Assembly (NCBI GenBank): GCA_002314885.1
Contig: DCHT01000013.1
Location: 1 to 7,677 of the forward strand
From: Bacteroidales bacterium UBA1745
GTDB taxonomy: Bacteria > Bacteroidota > Bacteroidia > Bacteroidales > UBA932
Length of the DNA: 7,677 nucleotides
Direction: 5' to 3'
Shown here: piece after piece, positions 1 to 6,863 of the stretch
Numbering within the stretch: position 1 is the first letter of the stretch
Layout of the letters: each line of letters begins with the position of its first letter
Program-made: the position numbers and the translations under genes
The notes under the pieces: generated by a model
Seen by the model: only the letters and a program-made list of their open reading frames with translations
Told to the model about the DNA's origin: nothing
The model's database searches: none

Positions 1-1164
1 TGGGAGAAGCAGCAGCAGGTCAACGTAGGTGTCGATCTCGGATTCCTCGAGAACAAGTACAACGTTACCATCGACCTCTACAACAAGATTTCTTCCGATA
101 TGCTGATGAGCCTCCAGCTCCCTTCATATATGGGTACTCAGGGTAACGGTTCTTCAGTTCTCAGCGCTCCTAAGGGCAACTACGGTACCATTATGAACTC
201 CGGTATCGAGCTCACTTTCGACGCTCATCCTGTTGCTACCAAGAACTTCAACTGGGACACCAACTTCACTATTTCCTTCAACAAGAACAAGCTCGTCGCA
301 CTCGACGGCACTGAGAACGCTGCTCTCGTAGGCTACGGCCAGTGGAGCGACGTCATCAGCACCACCAAGGTCGGTGAGCCTCTCTATGGCTTCTACGGCT
401 ATATCGTAGAGGGTGTCTACACTTCCCTCGAGGACATCGAGAACTCTCCAAGAGCTGAGAAGTATCCAAAGGACGGCAAGTTCGACCGCAACACCACCGT
501 CTGGGTAGGTGACCTCAAGTTCAAGGACGTGAACGAAGACGGCAAGATTGACGAGCAGGACCGCACCAACATCGGTTCACCACTCCCTCTCTTCACCTTC
601 GGCTGGAACAACTCCTTCCGTTACAAGAACTTCGACGCAAGCATCTTCCTTGCAGGCTCAGTAGGCAACAAGGTGTTCAACTACACTATGCTCGGACAGG
701 GCTTCAATGGCCTCACCCACATGAACAGCCCTTGGGTTAACCAGCACAAGAGCGTTGCAGACCGCGCACAGCTCGTTCCTATCAACGAAGTGGATGGCTG
801 GTATGACGACATCACCAACGTGAAGGTTGCCAACCCAGGCACCAAGACTCCTCGTGCTACCCTCACTGACCCTAACGACAATGACCGCGTCAGCACCCGC
901 TACATCGAGGATGGTTCATATCTCCGCATCAAGAACATCTCCCTGGGCTACAACCTGCCTAAGAGCCTGATCCAGAAGGCGAAGATCGAGAACATCCGCG
1001 TCTATGTGAACATCCAGAACCTCTACACCTTCACCAAGTACTCAGGTTATGATCCGGAAGTCGGTGCCAGCACCCAGGATTCTACCGGTATGACCTTCGG
1101 TGTGGATAATGGACGTTATCCTTCTCCTACCACCTACTCTTGTGGTCTCAACATCACATTCTAA
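1..1164 (+). CDS. susC: SusC-like TonB-dependent outer-membrane transporter, C-terminal part
   Basis: This is the last 387 residues of a SusC/RagA-type TonB-dependent transporter. The frame is open from base 1, so the real start, plug domain and first barrel strands lie upstream. The fragment shows alternating aromatic/hydrophobic beta strands typical of the barrel. It carries the family's late signature at residues 170-187, a Gly-Asp followed by a D-x-N-x-D-G-x-I acidic loop, then I-G-S-P-L-P and the F-G-W-N-N strand. It ends in L-N-I-T-F with a terminal Phe, as expected for an outer-membrane barrel recognised by the BAM machinery. In this family the protein imports oligosaccharides across the outer membrane with TonB/ExbBD energy, and SusD acts as a lid. 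The susD gene follows after 17 nt, which supports the call. The substrate cannot be read from this part. The Met at base 100 is internal to the frame and is not the start. Confidence 0.95.
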   Translation, partial: WEKQQQVNVGVDLGFLENKYNVTIDLYNKISSDMLMSLQLPSYMGTQGNGSSVLSAPKGNYGTIMNSGIELTFDAHPVATKNFNWDTNFTISFNKNKLVALDGTENAALVGYGQWSDVISTTKVGEPLYGFYGYIVEGVYTSLEDIENSPRAEKYPKDGKFDRNTTVWVGDLKFKDVNEDGKIDEQDRTNIGSPLPLFTFGWNNSFRYKNFDASIFLAGSVGNKVFNYTMLGQGFNGLTHMNSPWVNQHKSVADRAQLVPINEVDGWYDDITNVKVANPGTKTPRATLTDPNDNDRVSTRYIEDGSYLRIKNISLGYNLPKSLIQKAKIENIRVYVNIQNLYTFTKYSGYDPEVGASTQDSTGMTFGVDNGRYPSPTTYSCGLNITF

Positions 1165-1166
1165 TC

Positions 1167-1174
1167 AAGGAGGA
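1167..1174 (+). promoter_or_regulatory. Strong Shine-Dalgarno sequence for susD
   Basis: AAGGAGGA lies 7 nt before the ATG at 1182. This is a near-perfect anti-SD complement with ideal spacing. It fixes the susD start at 1182 rather than at the upstream in-frame ATG at 1140, which lies inside susC. The genes starting at 3036, 4399 and 6864 have no comparable motif, which is the normal state in Bacteroidota. Confidence 0.75.
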
Positions 1175-1181
1175 CAATAAT

Positions 1182-3023
1182 ATGAACAATATATTCAAAG
1201 GTATTATCGCAGCTGGTGCGGCTCTCTGCCTCGCCTCTTGCTCCGGCTTCCTCGACAGACCAAACGAAGACAATTACAACACATCCAACTTCTACAAGAC
1301 GGATGCACAGGTGCAGATGGGTGTCAACTATCTGTACAACTCACCTTGGTACGACTTCCAGAGAGGTTTCATCAAGATCGGTGAGGTTATGTCAGGAAAT
1401 ATGTACTGGGGTTCATCTCCATATCTCAGCCTCACTACCAACGGTACGGACGTCGACCTCGTCAATATGTCCTACTCCCTTTGGTCAGAGAACGCTCACT
1501 GCAACGCAGTAATCAAGAACATCCTTGCATCTGAAGGACCTTCAGAGTCTGCAAAGAATGCCGCCATCGGTGAGGCTCTCACCCTCAAGGCCCTCGCATA
1601 CTTCTTCCTCGTGAGGACTTTCGGTGAAGTTCCAATCGTACACGACAACTCAGATCTCCTTGCTACAGGTGAGTACAACAACATCAAGAAGGTTACCAAG
1701 GCCAACGTATATGAGTACATCATTATGAACCTTGAGAAGGCTATGACCCTCCTTCCTAAGAACGCTTACTTCGGCAAGTACAACCGCATCGACTACTATG
1801 CTGCAGAGGCAATGCTCGCAAAGGTTTACCTCACCAAGGCAGGTCTCAGCGGAGAACTCAACCCAGATGACCTCGCAAAGGCTGCTGAATATGCAAAGGA
1901 CGTGATCGAGAACTCAGGCCGTACCCTTACTCCTAAGTATTCCGACATCTTCCGTCTCGCTCCTGCAGTTTTCAATGCAACTGGTGAATGTCTCATCAGC
2001 TGGCAGTGGGGTGCAACAAACGAGCCTTGGACTCAGCAGAACACTCTCCAGAGCGATATCCAGATGGAAGGCTTCGGTGACCACGCTGACCTTTGGGGCG
2101 GCTGGGGCGGTCCTTCAGTCGACCTCCAGGAAGCTTTCGGCGTAGCATCTATCGACGACCCTGCAGTCCGCAAGGGCGAGAAGGATTCCCGCCGTCAGGC
2201 TACTATGATGCTCCCAGGCGACTTCTATGACTACTTCTGGACTGACAAGGGCGGCTTCGACTACATCAGGTTCCTCTTCGACAACCAGGAGACCAAGGAC
2301 GAGGAAGGCAACACCGTCGCTCCATACGCAAAGGGCAGCCCTGGCCAGATGGAGTGCCAGACCGGTGCAAACTGCGTAAAGCATTGCTACGGCAACGATG
2401 CTGACCACACTGCAGCTCTCGGCGTACCTGCTGGACGTATGGCTTACCAGCTCCCTACCCACATTCTCCGACTCGGCGACCTCTACCTCGTTTATGCTGA
2501 GGCAGTCGTAGATACCGACAATGCACTCGCTCTCGAACTCGTGAACGCAATCCGCAACCGTGCAGGTGCCACCCCTCTTACCAGCGTAACAAGGGAACTC
2601 ATCTGGAAGGAGCGCCGTCTCGAGCTCGCTATGGAAGGTGACTACTGGTACGATTTCGTACGTCGTTCATACTTCCAGCCAGACGTTGTCATCGCAGAAC
2701 TCAAGGCTCAAAAGAGATCAACCTACAACGGTTCCCTCGGAGATGTTTACAAATACTACTACGAGAAAGGTGAATGGAGCATCGACCTCCTCACCGTGCC
2801 TACCGAAGACGGCAAGGGTGTATCAGGTTGGATTGAAGGCGCAGACCGTCAGGTTTGGTATGGCAAGAACGGCGTCAAGGGCGACGACGACGAGCCTAAC
2901 GTAACCATCGAGAGGTTCACCCTCCCATTCCCTACTGAGGACGTTGTGTTCAACGGAAATATGGCAACAGGTGCTCCAGTTGACGACATCAATGTTCGTG
3001 AGACCTATACCTATAACTTCTAA
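1182..3023 (+). CDS. susD: SusD/RagB-family outer-membrane glycan-binding lipoprotein
   Basis: This 613-residue SusD-like lipoprotein partners with SusC to form the lidded nutrient importer on the cell surface. The start at 1182 gives a signal peptide with lipobox L-A-S-C, and the acylated residue is Cys20. It is followed by S-G-F-L-D, the usual SusD N-terminus. The N-terminal half is helical and TPR-like; it includes R-T-F-G-E-V-P at about 145-151. The C-terminal RagB/SusD region has L-R-L-G-D-L-Y-L-V-Y-A-E-A at 429-441, then I-R-N-R-A-G and W-K-E-R-R-L-E-L-A-M-E-G near 475-486, the most conserved stretch of the family. It ends Y-T-Y-N-F. The length is within the family's usual range. Unusual for a surface protein, three cysteines cluster at 392, 398 and 402, with others at 107 and 270. 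The gene lies 17 nt after susC and 12 nt before the next gene, so it is cotranscribed. The specific glycan cannot be told from sequence. Confidence 0.96.
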   Translation: MNNIFKGIIAAGAALCLASCSGFLDRPNEDNYNTSNFYKTDAQVQMGVNYLYNSPWYDFQRGFIKIGEVMSGNMYWGSSPYLSLTTNGTDVDLVNMSYSLWSENAHCNAVIKNILASEGPSESAKNAAIGEALTLKALAYFFLVRTFGEVPIVHDNSDLLATGEYNNIKKVTKANVYEYIIMNLEKAMTLLPKNAYFGKYNRIDYYAAEAMLAKVYLTKAGLSGELNPDDLAKAAEYAKDVIENSGRTLTPKYSDIFRLAPAVFNATGECLISWQWGATNEPWTQQNTLQSDIQMEGFGDHADLWGGWGGPSVDLQEAFGVASIDDPAVRKGEKDSRRQATMMLPGDFYDYFWTDKGGFDYIRFLFDNQETKDEEGNTVAPYAKGSPGQMECQTGANCVKHCYGNDADHTAALGVPAGRMAYQLPTHILRLGDLYLVYAEAVVDTDNALALELVNAIRNRAGATPLTSVTRELIWKERRLELAMEGDYWYDFVRRSYFQPDVVIAELKAQKRSTYNGSLGDVYKYYYEKGEWSIDLLTVPTEDGKGVSGWIEGADRQVWYGKNGVKGDDDEPNVTIERFTLPFPTEDVVFNGNMATGAPVDDINVRETYTYNF

Positions 3024-3035
3024 TACGCAGGCACA

Positions 3036-4382
3036 ATGAAAAATATTAAGAAATTCATCAATCTACTGCTTGCTACAGCAGTTATGACTGCCAGTTTCTC
3101 CGCCTGTGAGAACATTGACTACCCGGATCGTTTCAGACCTACCTCTGGCGTTCCTACCATCTACGGTGTAAGGTATGTCGACACAGGCATCTACACAGAG
3201 CAGGCATTTATGGAAGAGACTATCTGCATACTCGGAGAGAACCTCCGCAGTATCCACGATGTGTACTTCAACGACCAGGCAGCTATCATCAACACCAGCT
3301 ACCTGACCGACAAGACCCTCATCGTCAGTGTCCCTAAGACAATGGCAAAGGTGGAGACAGACAAGATCTACTTCATCACCGCTGCAAAGGACACCGTGAC
3401 ACACGCATTCCGCGTTCTCCCTCCTGCACCAAGGGTACAGGAAATGTCCTTCGAATTCGCAGAGCAGGGCAGCACCGTAAGCATCTACGGTAACTACTTC
3501 TACGAGAAAGAAGGCGCTGAGATCGCAGTTTCATTCGCAGGTGCAGACGTTCCTCACAGCGACATCGAGATCGTAAGCCTCAGTGAGCTCAAGGTCAAGA
3601 TTCCTGCAGCCGCACAGCCAGGCCGCGTTAAGGTTACAACCGCTTCAGGCCTTGCACAGTCCAACTTTATGTACAAGGATAACCGTGGTCTGCTCTTCGA
3701 CTTCGACGGCACCAACGGACTTTACACCGTCAACAATCCTTGGCATCCTTCAACTTTCGTAGAAGAGGGTGTCAGCGGCAAGTGCCTCAAGATGGATGGT
3801 ACTGCTGAGTCAATTATGGCCGACGGCTCTGACTGGCACGACGGAAACTTCCACTTCGAGTACTGGGCAGGTACCTGGTCCGATCCTGAGACCTACGGAA
3901 CTTGGGACGGCAGAAGGCTCTGCGACCTCGTGGACTTCACAAATTGGAAGACTATGTGCATCAAGTTCGAGCTCAGGATTCCGTCTGAGAACGCTTGGAC
4001 AGGATGTCCTTGCCAGATCATCTTCTCCAGCGTCAAGGAAGTATCCCTCGGCAACGCTGGCGTGGTTGACTGCTACGGCAACACCCTTGCAGGCTGTAAC
4101 AACAAATACTTCAATAACTCCGATATCTCCCTCCCTCGTTACCTCTGGAGACCTTGGGCGGCTACCGGAAGCTATGACACAAACAATGAATGGGTAACTG
4201 TTACCATACCGTTCTCAGCATTCACTTCCTACTGGGATGGTACTAACGCTACCGGCGCCCTCACCCCTGAATCATTCGCTAACCTCGAGTTCTTCTTCGC
4301 GGGTGGCGGCAAGAGCGAAGGTACCGCCGGCTGCAAGCCAATCCTCTACATCGACAACATCCGCGCAGTCCCTGCGAAATAA
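3036..4382 (+). CDS. Surface glycan-binding lipoprotein, IPT/TIG domains plus SGBP-B-like C-terminal domain
   Basis: This is a 448-residue lipoprotein in the position where PULs encode SusE/SusF-type surface glycan-binding proteins. The signal peptide ends in lipobox F-S-A-C, with acylated Cys24 followed by the acidic E-N-I-D-Y-P-D, consistent with surface export. Residues about 39-127 form a divergent IPT/TIG-like beta domain. Residues about 131-214 form a clearer one: P-R-V-Q-E-M, then G-S-T-V-S-I-Y-G-N-Y-F near 145-155 and L-K-V-K-I-P near 185-190. Residues 218-448 are a distinct beta-rich domain that starts L-L-F-D-F-D-G and ends L-Y-I-D-N-I-R-A-V-P. This pattern resembles the terminal glycan-binding domain of SGBP-B proteins of xyloglucan and mannan loci. 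The domain is rich in Trp/Tyr and contains eight cysteines. The start has only a weak purine stretch before it. The gene lies 12 nt after susD and 16 nt before the next gene. Surface binding is inferred from family and context; the ligand is unknown. Confidence 0.85.
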   Translation: MKNIKKFINLLLATAVMTASFSACENIDYPDRFRPTSGVPTIYGVRYVDTGIYTEQAFMEETICILGENLRSIHDVYFNDQAAIINTSYLTDKTLIVSVPKTMAKVETDKIYFITAAKDTVTHAFRVLPPAPRVQEMSFEFAEQGSTVSIYGNYFYEKEGAEIAVSFAGADVPHSDIEIVSLSELKVKIPAAAQPGRVKVTTASGLAQSNFMYKDNRGLLFDFDGTNGLYTVNNPWHPSTFVEEGVSGKCLKMDGTAESIMADGSDWHDGNFHFEYWAGTWSDPETYGTWDGRRLCDLVDFTNWKTMCIKFELRIPSENAWTGCPCQIIFSSVKEVSLGNAGVVDCYGNTLAGCNNKYFNNSDISLPRYLWRPWAATGSYDTNNEWVTVTIPFSAFTSYWDGTNATGALTPESFANLEFFFAGGGKSEGTAGCKPILYIDNIRAVPAK

Positions 4383-4398
4383 TTAACGCGAGATCATT

Positions 4399-6810
4399 AT
4401 GAAAAATATCATCAAAATTTCAGCATTGTTCTGCGCCGCCGCTCTCGCATTCGTGAGCTGCCAGGAAGAGATCGACACCGCACAGTACGGTGACAGCATC
4501 ATCTCCCTCGCATCATTCGGCCCTAACCCTGCAATGCGCGGAGGTACCGTGACTTTCTACGGTTCAAACCTCGACAAGATCGTCGAAGTTGACATCCCTG
4601 GTATGGATCCGCTCCGCGGTTCCGACATCGAGGTTGTCAAGTCCGGCAAGCTCAGCGAGATCCGCGTCATCCTCGGAGTCGAGTCTCCTGAGGTAGGCGT
4701 GATCAAGCTCGTAACTCCTGACGGAAAGGTCCTCGAGACCAAGTCATCACTCACCTACAAGGAGCCTATCGTATTCGACGGCTTCAACGCAAAGACCGTA
4801 AACTTCCCTGGTGAGACCATCACCATCACCGGTACATACGTAGACCTCATCAAGGCTGTCATCTTCGAAGGCGGAGAAGAGGTTAAGGTACTCGATGGAT
4901 CCACTCGCCACGAGGCTAAGGTCGTCATCCCTGCAACTGCACTCACCGGTAAGATCATCCTCTCCGACAAGGCAGAAATCGAGAGCCTCTTCTACTCTGA
5001 GAAGGATCTCGTGATGGGCGAACCTACCGTAGCAAAGAATGCAAAGGCTACCATCAAGGCCGGTTCAACCATTACTGTCAAGGGATCTCACCTCGAGATG
5101 ATCGAGAAGATCGTCCTCGACGGTGCAGAGGTTACCGACTTCGTTCTCGCCGAGGACAACGGTTCCATCTCCTTCATCCTCCCTGCAACTGCAAAGGACG
5201 GCGTCATCAACTTCGTTTCCTACGCTGGCAAGGAGTATCCTGCAGCTGAGTTCGTAGGCGTTGTTCCTGCTGTTACCAAGGTTGCTCCTGAGGCTGTAAA
5301 GGCCGGCAAGAAGCTTACCATCACCGGTACCAACCTCGACCTCGTAACTGCAGTCAAGGCAAATGGCGCTCCTGACAAAAAGGGTGAGCCTACCTACCTT
5401 GACCTCACCTTCACTGCAAAAGAGAAGGAACTCGTTGTGGATATGAGCAGCCTCGCAATCGAAGGCAATCTCTACCTTCTCACCGACAATGAGACCGAAG
5501 TGAAGACCACTTTCGCACTTGTTCACCCAACTGTAACTGGAGTTGCCCCTACCGAGCTCTACGCCGGTGACGAGCCTGTAATTGTGAAGGGTACCGACCT
5601 CGACCTCGTAGTCAGCGCCACCCTCGGCGGCAAGGATGCTGAGATCAAGGACCAGACTGAGACTTCCCTCTCAGTTGCCACCACTGTTTCTTCAGTAAGC
5701 GGCAAGGTTGTGCTCACCCTCGCAAACGGTGAAGTACTGGAGCCAGAAACCGAAATCTCCGTCAAGTATCACGCTCTCGTCATCGTGAGCGAGCGTCCTG
5801 CCGGCCAGCACATCGGTGAGGAAGTAGTCCTCAAGGGCGAGAATATGAACCTCGTCGAGAGCGTTTACATCGGCGATGAGAAAGTGACCAAGTATGTCAT
5901 CCGCAAGGACGACGAGATCATCTTCATTATGCCTTGGCTCAAGGTCGGTATGTATGACCTCAAGTTCGTCCTCTACAGCGGCGACGAAGAGAAGCAGCCT
6001 GCTCCTATCGAGGTTCAGCTCGAGCGTGAGATCAAGACCATCTTCAAGGGTTCTCAGAAGGTTGCTTGGAACGACACCGACTCCTGGCTCGACACCCCTG
6101 GTGACAAGGCTCTCAGCAAGCTCGCATACGGTGGATACGACTGGTCAACAGTAAAGCCTGGTACAAGCATCGTCATCTACTACAACAAGATTGAAGCAGC
6201 CGGTTATTCTCAGATGCGCATCGGAGACGGCAGCTGGGGTGCAATCCCATCGTGGGTTGAGCGTGCAGGCGGCAAGGGAGAAATCGACCTTGACGGCAAC
6301 GTAATGGTACACGTCCTCACCAAGGCAGACCTCGCAGCCCTCGTTGCCGGAAACGGTATGGTCATCTGCGGCCACGGCTATGAGATCACCGAAGTTCAGC
6401 TCATCAACGAGATCTCCCAGGAGATCACCATCTGGGAAGGAAAACCGATGGTCGCTGATGATTGGACCGACCAGCCATACGCATTCTCCGACGGCGGTGC
6501 TGAATTCACTCAGTTCGGCGTCAAAGCAGGTATGACTATCTTCTTCTACGTGGAGAGCATCAACAGCGAAGCTTACAAGCTCCAGGTTGTGGAAGGTCAC
6601 TGGGGACCTACCTATCTCAGCATCTGCGCCGTTGGCGCTGACACTGAAAATGGCAAGTTCACCGAGTATGACCTCGCTGCCAACGGAGGAAAAGTAGGTC
6701 TCGTACTCACTGAAGATATGTACACTGCCGCAATGAAGACAGGCGGCTGGGGCGGCGTCTTCGTATTCAACGGCGACAACTGCCAGATCACCAAGATCAC
6801 AGTCCAGTAA
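4399..6810 (+). CDS. Large surface lipoprotein with six IPT/TIG domains and a duplicated C-terminal module
   Basis: This is an 803-residue lipoprotein with signal peptide and lipobox F-V-S-C. The acylated Cys21 is followed by Q-E-E-I-D, close to acidic surface-export signals described in Bacteroidota. Residues 32-544 are six IPT/TIG-type Ig-like repeats. Each carries a G-x-x-(V/I/L)-x-(I/V/F)-x-G-x-x-(L/M/V) core, at about 48, 138, 222, 303, 390 and 473. The chain then ends in two homologous beta-rich modules, 547-670 and 677-803, rich in Trp and Tyr. No catalytic motif was recognised. The likely role is a long stalk holding a paired binding head away from the membrane to catch polysaccharide, as SGBPs do. 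Start 4399 is 16 nt after the previous stop, and a strong terminator follows the gene. Leucine codons are almost all CTC, suggesting high expression. An adhesin role is a less likely alternative given the susCD context. The binding function of the C-terminal modules is inference. Confidence 0.82.
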   Translation: MKNIIKISALFCAAALAFVSCQEEIDTAQYGDSIISLASFGPNPAMRGGTVTFYGSNLDKIVEVDIPGMDPLRGSDIEVVKSGKLSEIRVILGVESPEVGVIKLVTPDGKVLETKSSLTYKEPIVFDGFNAKTVNFPGETITITGTYVDLIKAVIFEGGEEVKVLDGSTRHEAKVVIPATALTGKIILSDKAEIESLFYSEKDLVMGEPTVAKNAKATIKAGSTITVKGSHLEMIEKIVLDGAEVTDFVLAEDNGSISFILPATAKDGVINFVSYAGKEYPAAEFVGVVPAVTKVAPEAVKAGKKLTITGTNLDLVTAVKANGAPDKKGEPTYLDLTFTAKEKELVVDMSSLAIEGNLYLLTDNETEVKTTFALVHPTVTGVAPTELYAGDEPVIVKGTDLDLVVSATLGGKDAEIKDQTETSLSVATTVSSVSGKVVLTLANGEVLEPETEISVKYHALVIVSERPAGQHIGEEVVLKGENMNLVESVYIGDEKVTKYVIRKDDEIIFIMPWLKVGMYDLKFVLYSGDEEKQPAPIEVQLEREIKTIFKGSQKVAWNDTDSWLDTPGDKALSKLAYGGYDWSTVKPGTSIVIYYNKIEAAGYSQMRIGDGSWGAIPSWVERAGGKGEIDLDGNVMVHVLTKADLAALVAGNGMVICGHGYEITEVQLINEISQEITIWEGKPMVADDWTDQPYAFSDGGAEFTQFGVKAGMTIFFYVESINSEAYKLQVVEGHWGPTYLSICAVGADTENGKFTEYDLAANGGKVGLVLTEDMYTAAMKTGGWGGVFVFNGDNCQITKITVQ
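4492..6030 (+). repeat. Six tandem IPT/TIG-type domain repeats within the 803-residue lipoprotein
   Basis: The encoded core motif recurs at residues 48, 138, 222, 303, 390 and 473, that is every 81-90 residues. Examples are G-E-T-I-T-I-T-G-T-Y-V-D-L (138-150), G-K-K-L-T-I-T-G-T-N-L-D-L (303-315) and G-E-E-V-V-L-K-G-E-N-M-N-L (473-485). Repeats 4 and 5 also share a stretch of DNA identical at 20 of 21 bases (5326-5346 and 5590-5610). The domain edges are approximate. Confidence 0.8.
6037..6408 (+). repeat. C-terminal module, copy A, of the 803-residue lipoprotein
   Basis: Residues 547-670 open T-I-F-K-G and contain V-K-P-G-T-S-I-V-I-Y-Y (585-595), W613-G614 and L-T-K-A-D-L (640-645). They close with I-C-G-H-G-Y-E-I-T-E-V (656-666). 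Each of these blocks lines up in the same order with copy B. Tryptophans 557, 563, 582, 613 and 619 could form a glycan-binding surface. The fold is probably a beta-sandwich of carbohydrate-binding-module type; this is inferred from the strand pattern, not from a database match. Confidence 0.75.
6427..6807 (+). repeat. C-terminal module, copy B, of the 803-residue lipoprotein
   Basis: Residues 677-803 open T-I-W-E-G and contain V-K-A-G-M-T-I-F-F-Y-V (708-718), W735-G736 and L-T-E-D-M (770-774). They close with V-F-N-G-D-N-C-Q-I-T-K-I (789-800). The blocks match copy A at a spacing of 122-134 residues. Copies have diverged well past recognisable DNA identity, so the duplication is old. The opening I-W-E-G resembles beta-sandwich modules attached to Bacteroidota endoglycanases. 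That comparison is from memory and needs a profile search. Confidence 0.75.
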
Positions 6811-6822
6811 ATATCCGAAATC

Positions 6823-6861
6823 AAGGGCGGCGGCAGCCGTGTCGCCGCCCTTATTTTTATT
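6823..6861 (+). terminator. Strong rho-independent terminator after the IPT/TIG lipoprotein gene
   Basis: An inverted repeat pairs 6823-6834 with 6841-6852. It has ten consecutive Watson-Crick pairs, then one G-U and one C-G pair, closing a six-base loop (AGCCGT). The stem is almost all G/C and runs into TTATTTTTATT. It begins 12 nt after the stop at 6810, so it would end the susCD-SGBP transcript. The T-rich tract ends only two bases before the ATG at 6864, leaving the next gene without room for its own leader downstream of it. Confidence 0.88.
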
Positions 6862-6863
6862 AA

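Noticed and set aside
508..561. EF-hand or dockerin-like calcium loop in the SusC fragment (D-x-N-x-D-G-x-I)
   Set aside because: This acidic loop is a standard feature of SusC-family transporters at this point in the barrel, so it does not indicate a dockerin or a cellulosome link.
1140..1181. Upstream in-frame ATG giving a 14-residue longer SusD overlapping susC
   Set aside because: The longer form would add a charged tail ahead of the lipoprotein signal. The ATG at 1182 has a perfect Shine-Dalgarno and yields a normal lipobox at the right distance.
3769..4197. Plus-strand alternative-frame open frame of 142 codons inside the SGBP gene
   Set aside because: It is Ser/Thr-rich noise from a shifted frame of a gene with a clear domain structure, and has no RBS.
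5065..5526. Minus-strand open frame of 153 codons antisense to the IPT/TIG lipoprotein gene
   Set aside because: It lies fully inside a well-supported + strand gene, has no recognisable domain or RBS, and is explained by the strong codon bias of the sense strand, which leaves few stops on the complement.
6145..6600. Minus-strand open frame of 151 codons antisense to the duplicated C-terminal modules
   Set aside because: The composition is low-quality, rich in Val, Asp and Cys from complementing biased sense codons. The + strand frame shows clear domain duplication, so this is a shadow.
6811..6863. Possible small RNA or riboswitch in the gap between the SGBP and GH26 genes
   Set aside because: The gap is only 53 bases and is fully explained by one terminator hairpin and its T-tract. 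There is no second helix or known aptamer pattern.
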